Source of the DNA: a virus
Reading direction: 5' to 3' (one strand)
DNA length: 37,857 bases
IMG/VR virus record: IMGVR_UViG_3300020401_000035
Span: 1 to 37,857 of that record
Both the position numbers and the translations under genes were made by a program. The notes below the pieces were generated by a model, which was given only the letters and a program-made list of their open reading frames with translations, was not told where the DNA came from and searched no databases. Positions 8,886-16,296 of the stretch are shown here, piece after piece; the first letter of the stretch is position 1; every line of letters starts with the position of its first letter.

Positions 8886-9248
8886 GTGGCTCCAATCCAA
8901 GTACACGAAGGTAGACTTCGTCCAATTAAATCTAGAGTTCTTGTAACAGACATGAACTTTAACGATTACAAAACTAAATCTGGTTTGATTATTCCTGGAG
9001 ATGACGGACAAGTCCATGGGATCAAACCAAGATGGGGCAAAGTGTTTGCAGTTGGGCCAAAAGGTCCTAGCGAACTTAATCCAGGTGATTGGATTTTGAT
9101 ACAACATGGACGTTGGAGTAGAGGTGTCAAAATGCAAGATCCAGAAACAAAAGAAATCAAAACAGTTTGGATGGTAGAATCGGAATCAATTTTATTGCAC
9201 GGTGACTATATGCCAGACGATTATTACGCCGCCAAAGTAATAAACTAA
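8886..9248 (+). CDS. GroES/gp31-like cochaperonin
   Basis: This 120-residue protein has the GroES-type beta barrel pattern: LRPIKSRVLV at the start, the mobile-loop region KTKSGLIIPGDDGQ (about 30-43), then GKVFAVGPKG and LNPGDWILIQHG in place of the GroES VxxGDxV strand. T4 gp31 and its relatives pair with host GroEL to fold the phage major capsid protein. The start is GTG at 8886, placed two bases after the preceding TAA; no in-frame ATG exists nearby. The longer-than-GroES length fits phage cochaperonins. It probably caps host GroEL for capsid folding. Confidence 0.85.
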   Translation: MAPIQVHEGRLRPIKSRVLVTDMNFNDYKTKSGLIIPGDDGQVHGIKPRWGKVFAVGPKGPSELNPGDWILIQHGRWSRGVKMQDPETKEIKTVWMVESESILLHGDYMPDDYYAAKVIN

Positions 9249-9251
9249 AAC

Positions 9252-9280
9252 TTGACAAACTAAACAATTTCCTTTATACT
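9252..9280 (+). promoter_or_regulatory. Sigma70-type early promoter, leaderless start
   Basis: TTGACA (9252-9257) and TATACT (9275-9280) are separated by 17 bases. The next ATG (9287) is 7 bases after the -10 box and no ribosome site precedes it, so a leaderless mRNA is predicted. It fills the gap after the cochaperonin gene. Confidence 0.8.
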
Positions 9281-9286
9281 TAAAGA

Positions 9287-9454
9287 ATGAAACTTCCACA
9301 ATCGTATTCTGGTATAAACACAACAGGACTGACTGGTATTGTTTTAATGACTTTACACATTACTGGATATCTTGTGCATTGGGCATGGCCCATTTTGTAC
9401 ATAGTTCTGATACTATCAGGAATAGGACAAGAGTATAAAAAATATTATGATTAA
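9287..9454 (+). CDS. Small membrane protein, 55 aa
   Basis: A short open frame directly downstream of a sigma70-type promoter encodes MKLPQSYSGINTTG, then two closely spaced hydrophobic stretches (about residues 15-30 and 34-46) split by HWAW, and a charged tail ending KKYYD. It is probably an inner-membrane hairpin or one long membrane helix. It overlaps the next gene by 8 bases, suggesting coupled translation. The promoter makes it an early gene; host membrane takeover or superinfection exclusion are possible but unsupported roles. Confidence 0.65.
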   Translation: MKLPQSYSGINTTGLTGIVLMTLHITGYLVHWAWPILYIVLILSGIGQEYKKYYD

Positions 9455-10199
9455 AGTTTACTGGACAAGGTCTTATCCTAAACATGAAGATTTAATGAAG
9501 ATGGGACTCAATCCCAAAGCAATGATGAGCGGATTGCGTATTCCAGCACCCGAACCTGTGCTTCAACATTTAAACTATCAAGAATTTTTTGGGCCAGTTG
9601 TATCCAAGTGTCCTGCTATTGTTGATGATTTAAAAAATGTTTTTGTAATTAAATCTCCTGTGGACATACAGATTGAAGTAGACAATCAAATAAACAAATT
9701 GAATGTTTTAAAACAAGAATTAGATTTTGCAAAAGCATTTCTTGGAGATCCACAAGGCAAATGGGGAATCCACCAATTAGGAATGGGTTATCTTTTCTTT
9801 GCAGAAAAATCTTTAGTGGCAACACAATTACCAGCATACTATGATGAAAATGATTTCACAAAATGGACACACACTATATCTAGCAGTTTTGATATTGGTA
9901 ATTGGTTTCGAGTTGCAGGTAAGCCTGCATTTATGATTAAACAAGATGCAAAAACTATTGACATCAAAGAGGGTGATCCGTTAATATACTATAAATTTAA
10001 CACAACAGAAAAAATTAAATTGATTGAATTTGATGATCAAGAACTGCAACGTCTTAATGAAAAAAGTCCTGAATGGATGTGTAGCACATTGAAAGATCAT
10101 ACAGACAAAGTGTTGACATTAGAAAAGTGTTATGCTTATTTCAATCAATACAAAATGAGACAAAGAATATTAAAACTAATAAAAAGGAACATAATATAA
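9447..10199 (+). CDS. Conserved phage protein of unknown function, 250 aa
   Basis: The protein is soluble with no obvious catalytic signature. Distinct stretches are MIKVYWTRSYPK at the start, SKCPAIVDDLKNVFVIKSP (about 53-71), which looks like a short conserved core, and a Trp/Phe-rich middle (KWGIHQLGMGYLFFAEK). The C-terminus is basic and helical (RQRILKLIKRN). The layout resembles DUF6065-type phage proteins, but I am not sure of that. It is in the early block before the clamp loader and shares the promoter at 9252. Confidence 0.75.
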   Translation: MIKVYWTRSYPKHEDLMKMGLNPKAMMSGLRIPAPEPVLQHLNYQEFFGPVVSKCPAIVDDLKNVFVIKSPVDIQIEVDNQINKLNVLKQELDFAKAFLGDPQGKWGIHQLGMGYLFFAEKSLVATQLPAYYDENDFTKWTHTISSSFDIGNWFRVAGKPAFMIKQDAKTIDIKEGDPLIYYKFNTTEKIKLIEFDDQELQRLNEKSPEWMCSTLKDHTDKVLTLEKCYAYFNQYKMRQRILKLIKRNII

Positions 10200-10276
10200 T
10201 GGGACCAATCTTGACAGCATTAGCAATAACAACTATAATAGTAATCGCAATAGTGCATTACGTACCAATTGGATGA
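10199..10276 (+). CDS. Possible 25-aa single-pass membrane peptide
   Basis: ATG overlaps the upstream TAA (TAATG) and its TGA overlaps the next ATG, the spacing seen for real genes here. The product, MGPILTALAITTIIVIAIVH plus five residues, would be a single membrane helix. However, a consensus sigma70 promoter lies inside the same bases, so the frame could be an accident of promoter sequence. I keep it with low confidence. Confidence 0.35.
   Translation: MGPILTALAITTIIVIAIVHYVPIG
10211..10239 (+). promoter_or_regulatory. Consensus sigma70 promoter upstream of clamp loader
   Basis: TTGACA (10211-10216), 17 bases, TATAAT (10234-10239) is a perfect match to the bacterial housekeeping consensus. 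The predicted start near 10246 would serve the 35-aa membrane protein, the clamp loader, ThyX and the parvulin gene. Confidence 0.8.
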
Positions 10277-10380
10277 AAAAACTTTTACTTTTTATTGAAC
10301 GGATTCCATTATTACACGCACCAGGATATTTCCTTGCGTTGGTAGGATTAATTTTAATTATTTTAACGGTGGTCTTATGA
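10273..10380 (+). CDS. Small membrane protein, 35 aa
   Basis: The frame encodes a basic start (MKKLLLFIER), a short linker and a strong hydrophobic helix near residues 19-35 that runs to the C-terminus. It overlaps neighbours by ATGA on both sides, the last overlap being with the clamp loader start, which argues for coupled translation rather than chance. No ribosome site is obvious. Its role is unknown. Confidence 0.5.
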   Translation: MKKLLLFIERIPLLHAPGYFLALVGLILIILTVVL

Positions 10381-11291
10381 AAGAACTTTGGGTAGAAAAA
10401 TATCGTCCTAAAACAATCGCTGACTATGTTTTTAGAGATGATCATCAACGTAAACAAGTTGAACAATGGGTAAAAGAAAAAACTATTCCGCATTTATTAT
10501 TCAGCGGTAATGCAGGTATTGGTAAAACAACATTGGCAAAAGTGTTGTTGAATGAACTTGAAATAAATGATTTAGATGTGCTAGAAATTAATGCTAGTAG
10601 AACAAACTCTGTAGAAGATGTAAGAAACAATATTATCAACTTTGTTCAAATGATTCCGTTTGGAGCATTTAAAGTTGTGTTGCTTGATGAGGCAGATTAT
10701 CTATCTCCCAATGCACAGGCGGCATTGCGTGGTGTGATGGAAGAGTATCATACAACAAGCAGATTTATATTGACTTGTAACTATCCAAACAGAATTATTC
10801 CTGCACTGCATTCTAGATGTCAAGGCTTTCATATAGAACGTATTGATCAAACAGAATTTACAACAAGAGTGGCAAAAATATTAATGGGCGAAGGAGTTAC
10901 TCCTGACTTGGATATATTAGACACATATGTGAAAGCAACATATCCTGATCTAAGAAAATGTATTAACATGGTGCAAATGAATGCACAAGAAGGACAACTG
11001 GTTGCTCCTAATACAGCAGACAAATCAGATGCAGATTACAAATTAGAAATGGTTGAATTGTTCAAAGCAGGCAAAATAAGTCAAGCAAGAAAACTTGTTT
11101 GCAGTCAAGCAAGACCAGATGAAATAGAAGACATATACAAATGGTTGTATGATAATGTTGCATTGTTTGGTGATGAAGCAAAACAAGAAAAAGCAATACT
11201 TGTTATAAAACAAGGTTTGGTTGACCACACACTTGTTGCTGATCCTGAGATTAATCTTGCGGCAACAATGATTAGACTACAAAACATTTAA
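10377..11291 (+). CDS. 44: DNA polymerase clamp loader large subunit (T4 gp44-like)
   Basis: An AAA+ ATPase of the clamp-loader type. The Walker A motif GNAGIGKT is at 44-51, Walker B VLLDEADYL at 101-109, sensor 1 in TCNYPNR and the SRC motif at 146-148. The first residues (LWVEKYRPKTIADYV) are typical of replication factor C and gp44 subunits. At 304 residues it is close to T4 gp44. In T4 a gp44/gp62 complex loads the gp45 clamp onto primer junctions using ATP. No gp62 gene is recognised next to it, and the clamp and polymerase lie over 20 kb away, so the T4 order 45-44-62-43 is broken up. Confidence 0.92.
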   Translation: MKELWVEKYRPKTIADYVFRDDHQRKQVEQWVKEKTIPHLLFSGNAGIGKTTLAKVLLNELEINDLDVLEINASRTNSVEDVRNNIINFVQMIPFGAFKVVLLDEADYLSPNAQAALRGVMEEYHTTSRFILTCNYPNRIIPALHSRCQGFHIERIDQTEFTTRVAKILMGEGVTPDLDILDTYVKATYPDLRKCINMVQMNAQEGQLVAPNTADKSDADYKLEMVELFKAGKISQARKLVCSQARPDEIEDIYKWLYDNVALFGDEAKQEKAILVIKQGLVDHTLVADPEINLAATMIRLQNI

Positions 11292-11300
11292 GGAGTTTTG

Positions 11301-11966
11301 ATGAAAGTTGAACTGATTGATAAAATGGGCAGTGATCTTTCTGTTGTGAATGCCGCTAGAGTATCATACAGCAAAGAGTCTGAATGGGAATCTATCACTC
11401 CTGCAGGTCCTACTCCGGGTGTGCTTTCCGATAGAGATGAAAAACTTATAAAGTATCTTGCAACACATAATCATTGGTCACCGTTTGCTCATGCAAGTCT
11501 ACAATTTAGAATTAAAGCACCTGTGTTCGTTGCTAGACAATTAGTAAAGCATCAGGTTGGGTTAGTATGGAACGAGATTAGTAGACGCTACGTCGACTAT
11601 GAGCCTGAACTATACGAACCAAAAGAATGGAGAGGACGACCACAAAACAGCAAACAAGGTTCAGATGGCACAGTTTCAATAGACAGCAATGAACAACATA
11701 GACTAGATATGACCATGCAACAATGCAAAATAATTTATAAAGCATTGATTGAAAAAGGAGTTGCTCCAGAACAAGCACGTATGGTTTTGCCACAAAGTAT
11801 GATGACTGAATGGATTTGGTCAGGAACTTTATATGCCTTTGCTAGAGTTTGTAATCTAAGATGTGCTGAAGATACTCAAGAAGAAACACGATTCATTGCT
11901 GACGAAATACATAATATTTGTAACAAGGAGTTTCCAACAAGTTGGAGATATTTAATAGATGTATAG
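11301..11966 (+). CDS. thyX: Flavin-dependent thymidylate synthase ThyX
   Basis: The 221-residue product has the ThyX layout: NAARVSYSKE near the start, HWSPFAHASLQFRIKAPVFV (58-77), then the signature region with NEISRRY (91-97). ThyX makes dTMP from dUMP using FAD, NADPH and methylene-tetrahydrofolate, feeding phage DNA synthesis. The signature is unusual: where most ThyX proteins have RHR, this one has Lys83-His84-Gln85 and one extra residue before Asn-Glu. ATG 11301 is chosen over a TTG three bases earlier because AAGGAG (11290-11295) is well spaced from it. It overlaps the parvulin gene by 8 bases. Confidence 0.9.
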   Translation: MKVELIDKMGSDLSVVNAARVSYSKESEWESITPAGPTPGVLSDRDEKLIKYLATHNHWSPFAHASLQFRIKAPVFVARQLVKHQVGLVWNEISRRYVDYEPELYEPKEWRGRPQNSKQGSDGTVSIDSNEQHRLDMTMQQCKIIYKALIEKGVAPEQARMVLPQSMMTEWIWSGTLYAFARVCNLRCAEDTQEETRFIADEIHNICNKEFPTSWRYLIDV

Positions 11967-12270
11967 AGCAAGCCATATTTTAATTGCATATCAAGGTGCT
12001 CAAAGAGCCACAAGTCAACGTATTCAAGAAGAAGCATTATTTGAAGCAGGTAGAGTACAACAAGAAATATTAAGTGGTGCAATAACGTTTGAAGAAGCCG
12101 CACAAAAATACAGCGATTGTCCAAGCAAAGTCAACGGTGGAAATCTTGGAACATTTGAAAAGAAAACAATGGATAAAGATTTTATCCACTATCTTGAAAA
12201 CCTAGGAGTAGGAGAAATGAGTGGACCTTGCCCTACTGTTTTCGGCTATCATATTATCCGAAAAAATTAA
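11959..12270 (+). CDS. Parvulin-type peptidyl-prolyl isomerase
   Basis: A 103-residue single-domain protein with the parvulin/PpiC pattern: RASHILIAY at the start, FEEAAQKYSDCPSK in the middle, GGNLGTFEKK (about 64-73) and a C-terminal GPCPTVFGYHIIRK. These proteins speed cis-trans isomerisation of Xaa-Pro bonds during folding. No signal peptide is present, so it acts in the cytoplasm. With GroES-, DnaJ-, ClpA- and deformylase-like genes it adds to an unusually large protein-folding set. Its stop overlaps the stop of the convergent phoH gene. Confidence 0.88.
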   Translation: MYRASHILIAYQGAQRATSQRIQEEALFEAGRVQQEILSGAITFEEAAQKYSDCPSKVNGGNLGTFEKKTMDKDFIHYLENLGVGEMSGPCPTVFGYHIIRKN

Positions 12271-12980
12271 TTGTAAAGATCTAATACTTCGTTTACAACT
12301 CTGTGTCTTACCACGTCTTTATGATTAAATTTTATCATACTAATTTTTTCAGACTTTCTTTTTTCTCTTAACCTATCAACAAAATCAGACAAGCCATTTC
12401 TATTTGGTCTATCTGTTTGTTCAAGGTCACCAGTGACCACTATTTTGCTTCGATCTCCTATACGTGTTAAAAGCATTTTCATTTGATTTTCTGTTGCATT
12501 TTGCATTTCATCTGCAACAATCATTGCCTTTTTAAAAGTTCTACCTCTCATGTATGCTAAAGGAGCCATTTCTAATACTCCTTCATATAACATACTGCGT
12601 ATGTCGTTGGTGCAGTAGTACATTTTAAACACATCAATAATAGGTATTGTCCAAGGTGCCATCTTCTCTTCCAATGTTCCTGGAAGGAAACCAATGTCCT
12701 CATCAACACTTACTACTGGGCGTGTAATTATAATTTTATCCACTGCTTTTTCTCTAAACAATTTAATGGCAACTTGAACTGCTAACATAGTTTTACCAGT
12801 ACCTGCTGGACCAACACCTATAACGATATCCTTAGATGGACTTAATAAATCCAGCATATATGATTCTTGATTCACGTTTTTCGGTACAATCGTAACGTGG
12901 TTAAGTTTAGGTGATTGATGTGTGCGTATTGGTAGGGTGTTAGACTTGTTCGAGCGCCGTTTTATGGCTTTCTTTCCCAT
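12267..12980 (-). CDS. phoH: PhoH-family ATPase
   Basis: The product has Walker A GPAGTGKT near 57-64, Walker B MIVADEMQN at 153-161 and VVTGDLEQTD near 181-190, all typical of PhoH. At 237 residues it is the compact form common in marine phages. PhoH is an NTPase with suspected RNA-related roles; in marine phages it is widely carried, and its link to phosphate stress is uncertain. It is the only minus-strand gene in the window and is preceded on its own strand by an AAGGAGAG ribosome site (12984-12991). No strong promoter is visible; a TTAAATA on the minus strand (13007-13013) may be a late-type element. Confidence 0.92.
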   Translation of the reverse strand: MGKKAIKRRSNKSNTLPIRTHQSPKLNHVTIVPKNVNQESYMLDLLSPSKDIVIGVGPAGTGKTMLAVQVAIKLFREKAVDKIIITRPVVSVDEDIGFLPGTLEEKMAPWTIPIIDVFKMYYCTNDIRSMLYEGVLEMAPLAYMRGRTFKKAMIVADEMQNATENQMKMLLTRIGDRSKIVVTGDLEQTDRPNRNGLSDFVDRLREKRKSEKISMIKFNHKDVVRHRVVNEVLDLYN

Positions 12981-13059
12981 GCACTCTCCTTGTTCATTTG
13001 TAATAATATTTAATAAAAAGCATAGGTTATTAAACTGCTCACATAAGAAACGCCTTTAG

Positions 13060-13066
13060 ATAAATA
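13060..13066 (+). promoter_or_regulatory. T4-type late promoter core (ATAAATA)
   Basis: It stands in the 95-base divergent gap between phoH and the gene at 13076, with the ATG 9 bases after the motif. Confidence 0.65.
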
Positions 13067-13075
13067 CTAACAGTT

Positions 13076-13579
13076 ATGCAAGATACAGTAGATATTATTA
13101 AAACCATTCAAAATGTGTACGAAAATGACCCTGTTTTTTCGGTGCTTAAAGACTATGAAAGAGTGCTGGACGAATTAGGTTTGTATGTGTACGACAATTG
13201 GGAAGACGGTGAACTTGTAGAAGGCCCTATTATAGGTAGACATTTTGTGCAGTGTTCGTTCATGTATCCACGTGATAAAATGCCTGATCCTATGGGAGGC
13301 AAAAGACTGTTGGATTATGATTGCAAAGTTACATTTAAAAAAGACCATGTAATTGAACCAAGAAAAATTATAGAGCCTGATGATATACGTCCAGGCACAA
13401 AAAAAGGAAAATTAGATAAACTTCCAATTTGGATAGTGTCAATACTAATTCCAAAAAATCTAATGAAAACAATTTATTCAGGATATCAAATGAATCAAGA
13501 TTATTCAAAAGATCCTGCAACAAGCGAAAAAGTTTCACCTCAAAGTGAACCTGCAGACGAAATAGCCCAAGGAGAATAA
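13076..13579 (+). CDS. Hypothetical late protein, 167 aa
   Basis: I do not recognise this protein. It is soluble, with an N-terminal helical part, a middle carrying GRHFVQCSFMYPRDKMPDP and a strand-rich section (LPIWIVSILIPKNLM), and an acidic, Ser/Pro-rich, probably disordered tail. The late promoter 9 bases upstream and the SD-spaced gene that follows directly (AAGGAG then ATG at 13580) place it in a late operon, perhaps for virion assembly. No membrane segments or metal sites are seen. Confidence 0.7.
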   Translation: MQDTVDIIKTIQNVYENDPVFSVLKDYERVLDELGLYVYDNWEDGELVEGPIIGRHFVQCSFMYPRDKMPDPMGGKRLLDYDCKVTFKKDHVIEPRKIIEPDDIRPGTKKGKLDKLPIWIVSILIPKNLMKTIYSGYQMNQDYSKDPATSEKVSPQSEPADEIAQGE

Positions 13580-14308
13580 ATGGGACTTAGACAATCAGAT
13601 TTGAAACACTGCATTGAATCTACTATTGAAATAGATTCTTACAAAAGTAAAATGGGAGAAGACAAAGATATAGTTGTTCTTTCATTTGCAGTAAAAGGTG
13701 AAAATCCAGCCGATGATTTAGTTAAATTTGTTGAGTCAGGATATGACTTTGTACTAGATGCAGATAAAACATCTGGTGAACAAGCAGATGGTAAGTTTAG
13801 AGTTTTTGTTGAATTAGAAAGAAACAAAAAAATTCCAAACAGTATTTTAGAAATAATAGACGGTGTTAAAAAATTAAGTGAAATATCTGACTTTAGATTT
13901 AGATATTACAAAAATTTTAAAAGTTCAACAGTTGATGAAACAAATTTATCAGAGCAAGTTCCTTTAGATGCTGAAAGTTATGAAATTAAAATTAACGAAA
14001 CACAATTAGAAAACTATAAAAACTTTTTCCAAAACAGTTATGTAGATGAAATTGTAATGAACGAAAGCAGAATTACCTTTTTCAAAAAATATGCTCAACC
14101 AATGAGTTTTGATTTTGAAACATTTGGTAATACAGAAGATATCCAAAAACAAATAACTGAATCATTTGATGTTAATAAAATGCCAGAAGTGATGTTTTTA
14201 AGTAAGTTTATAGGAGATTTTAACATTCAAATCTACGGCGACAAATATCTATTTGAGACCAGCAACAAATCTGTTGTGCTATATAACAAACAATATGAAC
14301 CTAAGTAA
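13580..14308 (+). CDS. Hypothetical late protein, 242 aa
   Basis: This protein has no motif I can name. It is acidic and Lys/Glu/Phe-rich, with alternating helices and strands, and no cysteine after the first dozen residues. It starts one base after the previous stop with an AAGGAG ribosome site (13569-13574), and its end overlaps the M15 peptidase by 14 bases. Position in the late operon ahead of the lysis genes suggests a virion or assembly role, which is inference only. Confidence 0.7.
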   Translation: MGLRQSDLKHCIESTIEIDSYKSKMGEDKDIVVLSFAVKGENPADDLVKFVESGYDFVLDADKTSGEQADGKFRVFVELERNKKIPNSILEIIDGVKKLSEISDFRFRYYKNFKSSTVDETNLSEQVPLDAESYEIKINETQLENYKNFFQNSYVDEIVMNESRITFFKKYAQPMSFDFETFGNTEDIQKQITESFDVNKMPEVMFLSKFIGDFNIQIYGDKYLFETSNKSVVLYNKQYEPK

Positions 14309-14756
14309 AAATTTTACATTAATAGAATTCACTAAAAGTCAAACTGCACTACGCATGGGAATAGACAATACTCCTAATGACGAACATTTATCAAATGCGA
14401 AAAAACTTTTTGAAAATGTAGTACAAGCAGTAAGAGAAAATTTTGGACCTACTATTATTAATTCTGGATACAGAGGTCCTGAATTAAACAAAGCAATAGG
14501 TGGAAGTGAGAGATCACAACACTGTAAAGGTGAAGCAGTTGATATTGAGGTTCCAGGTGTGTCCAATTTTGAAGTTGCTGAATATATAAGAGACAATTTA
14601 GATTTCGATCAATTAATATTAGAATTTTATACTCCAGGCATTCCAGATTCGGGTTGGGTACACGTAAGTTATAAAAGCGAGGGCAACAGAAAGCAAGTGT
14701 TGACTGCTATGAAAGAAGACGGTAAAACTGTGTACAAACCTAAACTGATTGCATAA
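14295..14756 (+). CDS. Peptidase M15-like cell wall peptidase (candidate endolysin)
   Basis: The 153-residue protein has the M15A zinc peptidase pattern: INSGYRGPELNKAIGG (55-70), SQHCKGEAVDIEV with His76 and Asp83 as metal ligands, and WVHVSY with His123 as the third ligand. Such enzymes cut peptide cross-links or stems of peptidoglycan (D,D-carboxypeptidase or L-Ala-D-Glu type). ATG 14295 is used instead of a longer in-frame start because the family begins with a segment like NLSKNFTLIEFTKS. There is no signal peptide, so export would need the nearby holin-like protein. Spanin-like genes follow, supporting a lysis role. Confidence 0.85.
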   Translation: MNLSKNFTLIEFTKSQTALRMGIDNTPNDEHLSNAKKLFENVVQAVRENFGPTIINSGYRGPELNKAIGGSERSQHCKGEAVDIEVPGVSNFEVAEYIRDNLDFDQLILEFYTPGIPDSGWVHVSYKSEGNRKQVLTAMKEDGKTVYKPKLIA

Positions 14757-15283
14757 TGTCCAACGAAAAAATTACCCAAATAGATTTTATTGAAAGTTTA
14801 TTCTACAAAGATCTTGAAGTAGATGCTGATCTTAAAGATTATGTAACTAATCTTGATCTTACTAGTATTGATCACGTCCAAACTAATTTTTATCACACAG
14901 ACCCAGACAAAAAATTAATTGACCTTACTCTTAAAAACGTTGAACCTTTTTTTAAAGAAGTGGGTAGTCAACTGAAAAAAAATGGAATGAGTGTTTTAAA
15001 GGTATGGGTACAAAAATACGAAGAAAACAATTACCATCCGGTTCATGTGCATGAACCTCATCATGACAGTTATTCATTTATATTCTATATAGACTGTACA
15101 GAAACTTCTGCTTGTACAGTGTTTTACTCACCAGGTTACCCTTATGTGGATCATACTACTTTTAAACTAGAGCCAAAAGCAGGCAGATGTGTATTATTTC
15201 CAGGCGCATTACCGCATGAAGCAATGCCTAACAACGATAAAGCACGTTTAATTGTTAGTGGCAACATTAGATTTCATGGATAA
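14756..15283 (+). CDS. Putative 2OG-Fe(II) oxygenase
   Basis: The 175-residue protein has the double-stranded beta-helix pattern of a phage 2-oxoglutarate/iron oxygenase family common in marine myoviruses. HPVHVHEP places His97/His99 as the first iron ligands, His154 in FPGALPHEAMP is the distal ligand and Arg164 in ARLIVSGNIRF is a likely 2-oxoglutarate anchor. The substrate is unknown; suggested roles for phage members include modification of proteins, nucleotides or sugars. Its ATG overlaps the M15 stop (TAATG). It sits oddly within the lysis region. Confidence 0.75.
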   Translation: MSNEKITQIDFIESLFYKDLEVDADLKDYVTNLDLTSIDHVQTNFYHTDPDKKLIDLTLKNVEPFFKEVGSQLKKNGMSVLKVWVQKYEENNYHPVHVHEPHHDSYSFIFYIDCTETSACTVFYSPGYPYVDHTTFKLEPKAGRCVLFPGALPHEAMPNNDKARLIVSGNIRFHG

Positions 15284-15286
15284 ATA
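15280..15286 (+). promoter_or_regulatory. T4-type late promoter core (ATAAATA)
   Basis: It overlaps the TAA stop of the oxygenase gene; the ATG of the zinc-ribbon gene follows after 10 bases. It should drive the spanin-like pair. Confidence 0.65.
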
Positions 15287-15296
15287 CTAGCAGTTT

Positions 15297-15458
15297 ATGA
15301 AACAGGAAGAACAAAAATATTGCCTTAATTGTGGTAATCCATGTCATGAAGGTGTTGTGTTGACTAGAAAAGAACGCACATATCCATCAGAAGGTTCTAA
15401 AGAATATGAAATAGAAGTGTGTAGACACTGCCGTTGCGGGAAAGTTGAAACAGAATGA
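15297..15458 (+). CDS. Small zinc-ribbon-like protein, 53 aa
   Basis: The sequence has two knuckles, CLNC (Cys9, Cys12) and CRHC (Cys42, Cys45), separated by 29 mixed residues, plus Cys16 and Cys47. This is the layout of a small zinc ribbon. It has a late promoter upstream and shares ATGA with the next gene, so it is translationally linked to the inner spanin. A role in binding nucleic acid or protein is possible; I do not recognise a family. Confidence 0.7.
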   Translation: MKQEEQKYCLNCGNPCHEGVVLTRKERTYPSEGSKEYEIEVCRHCRCGKVETE

Positions 15459-15928
15459 TAATATCTAAAATTAAATCAATTATAACAATTATGCTAATCC
15501 TTGGTGTAGCAGGTGCGGGTGTTTATGTTATGAAGTTAAGAGCAGACAACGCCACATTGAAAGCCAATCAAATTGAACTCGAGAAAGGCATTGAAGAACA
15601 AGCAAAAGTATTAGAACAAGCAAAACAAGACTTCCAAGCAATTATGGAAAGTAATAAAAAGTTAAATGATCTTGTTCAAACTTTCAAAAAAGACTTACAA
15701 GACCTAGATAAAAGATTTACAAAGAAAAATAGAGACATTGGCAAATTAGCCATTGAAAGAACAAAAGCAATTGAAAGAATAATTAACAAAGGTTCAAACA
15801 ACGCCAAGAGATGTGTTGAGTTGGCCTCAGGTGCTGAACACACTGAAGAAGAATTAAAAGCAACTAAGAAATCGGAGATTAACCCGGAGTGCCCGGCGTT
15901 AGCAAACCCAAATTATGTACCTTATTAA
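15455..15928 (+). CDS. Putative inner-membrane spanin (Rz-like)
   Basis: The product starts with a short basic cytoplasmic end, a single membrane helix (about 9-28) and then a long charged coiled coil (about 30-115) of Glu/Lys/Gln heptads, ending with a Cys-containing tail (NPECPALANP). That is the architecture of i-spanins, which cross the periplasm and link to an outer-membrane lipoprotein partner to fuse the membranes at lysis of Gram-negative hosts. The following lipoprotein gene overlaps it by 14 bases, the arrangement common to spanin pairs. Sequence identity to Rz is not claimed. Confidence 0.75.
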   Translation: MIISKIKSIITIMLILGVAGAGVYVMKLRADNATLKANQIELEKGIEEQAKVLEQAKQDFQAIMESNKKLNDLVQTFKKDLQDLDKRFTKKNRDIGKLAIERTKAIERIINKGSNNAKRCVELASGAEHTEEELKATKKSEINPECPALANPNYVPY

Positions 15929-16268
15929 AATTTTAGCAATATCTGTATTAATCTTTCTTACTGGTTGCAGTATCGGTGGAGAAAAACGTATTAAAATTTT
16001 GCAAGTGGAAGAGCCTAGACAGAACTTAGACTATCCAATGCCAACACCATTGCAATTAGAAGAAATTAAATGGATTATTATTACAAGTGCAAATGCAGAA
16101 GAAGTTTTTGCAAGATTAGAAGCCTCGGGCATAGACCCAGTATTATTTGGAATAACAGATAAAGATTACCAATTGCTTTCGAAAAACTTTGCACGTATCA
16201 GACAAAAATTACAGGAAACTAATAATCTGTTAGAAGAGTATAAAAAGTATTACGAAGGAACAGAATAA
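15915..16268 (+). CDS. Putative outer-membrane lipoprotein spanin (Rz1-like)
   Basis: The N-terminus is a lipoprotein signal: MYLIKILAISVLIFLTGC, with lipobox LTGC and lipidated Cys18. The mature part has Pro-rich EEPRQNLDYPMPTP (about 32-45) and a helical C-terminus (ARIRQKLQETNNLLEEYKK). With the overlapping coiled-coil membrane gene upstream it fits an o-spanin, although at 117 residues it is longer than Rz1 of lambda. It would act at the outer membrane in the last step of lysis. Confidence 0.75.
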   Translation: MYLIKILAISVLIFLTGCSIGGEKRIKILQVEEPRQNLDYPMPTPLQLEEIKWIIITSANAEEVFARLEASGIDPVLFGITDKDYQLLSKNFARIRQKLQETNNLLEEYKKYYEGTE

Positions 16269-16271
16269 ATA
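16265..16271 (+). promoter_or_regulatory. T4-type late promoter core (ATAAATA)
   Basis: It overlaps the stop of the lipoprotein gene. A 25-base leader with an AAGGAG ribosome site (16287-16292) leads to ATG 16297. Confidence 0.65.
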
Positions 16272-16296
16272 CTACTATTAAGAATCAAGGAGAAAC

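Noticed and set aside
12981-13075. Minus-strand promoter for phoH
   Set aside because: I found no good -35/-10 pair; only a weak TTAAATA on that strand, so no separate feature is given.
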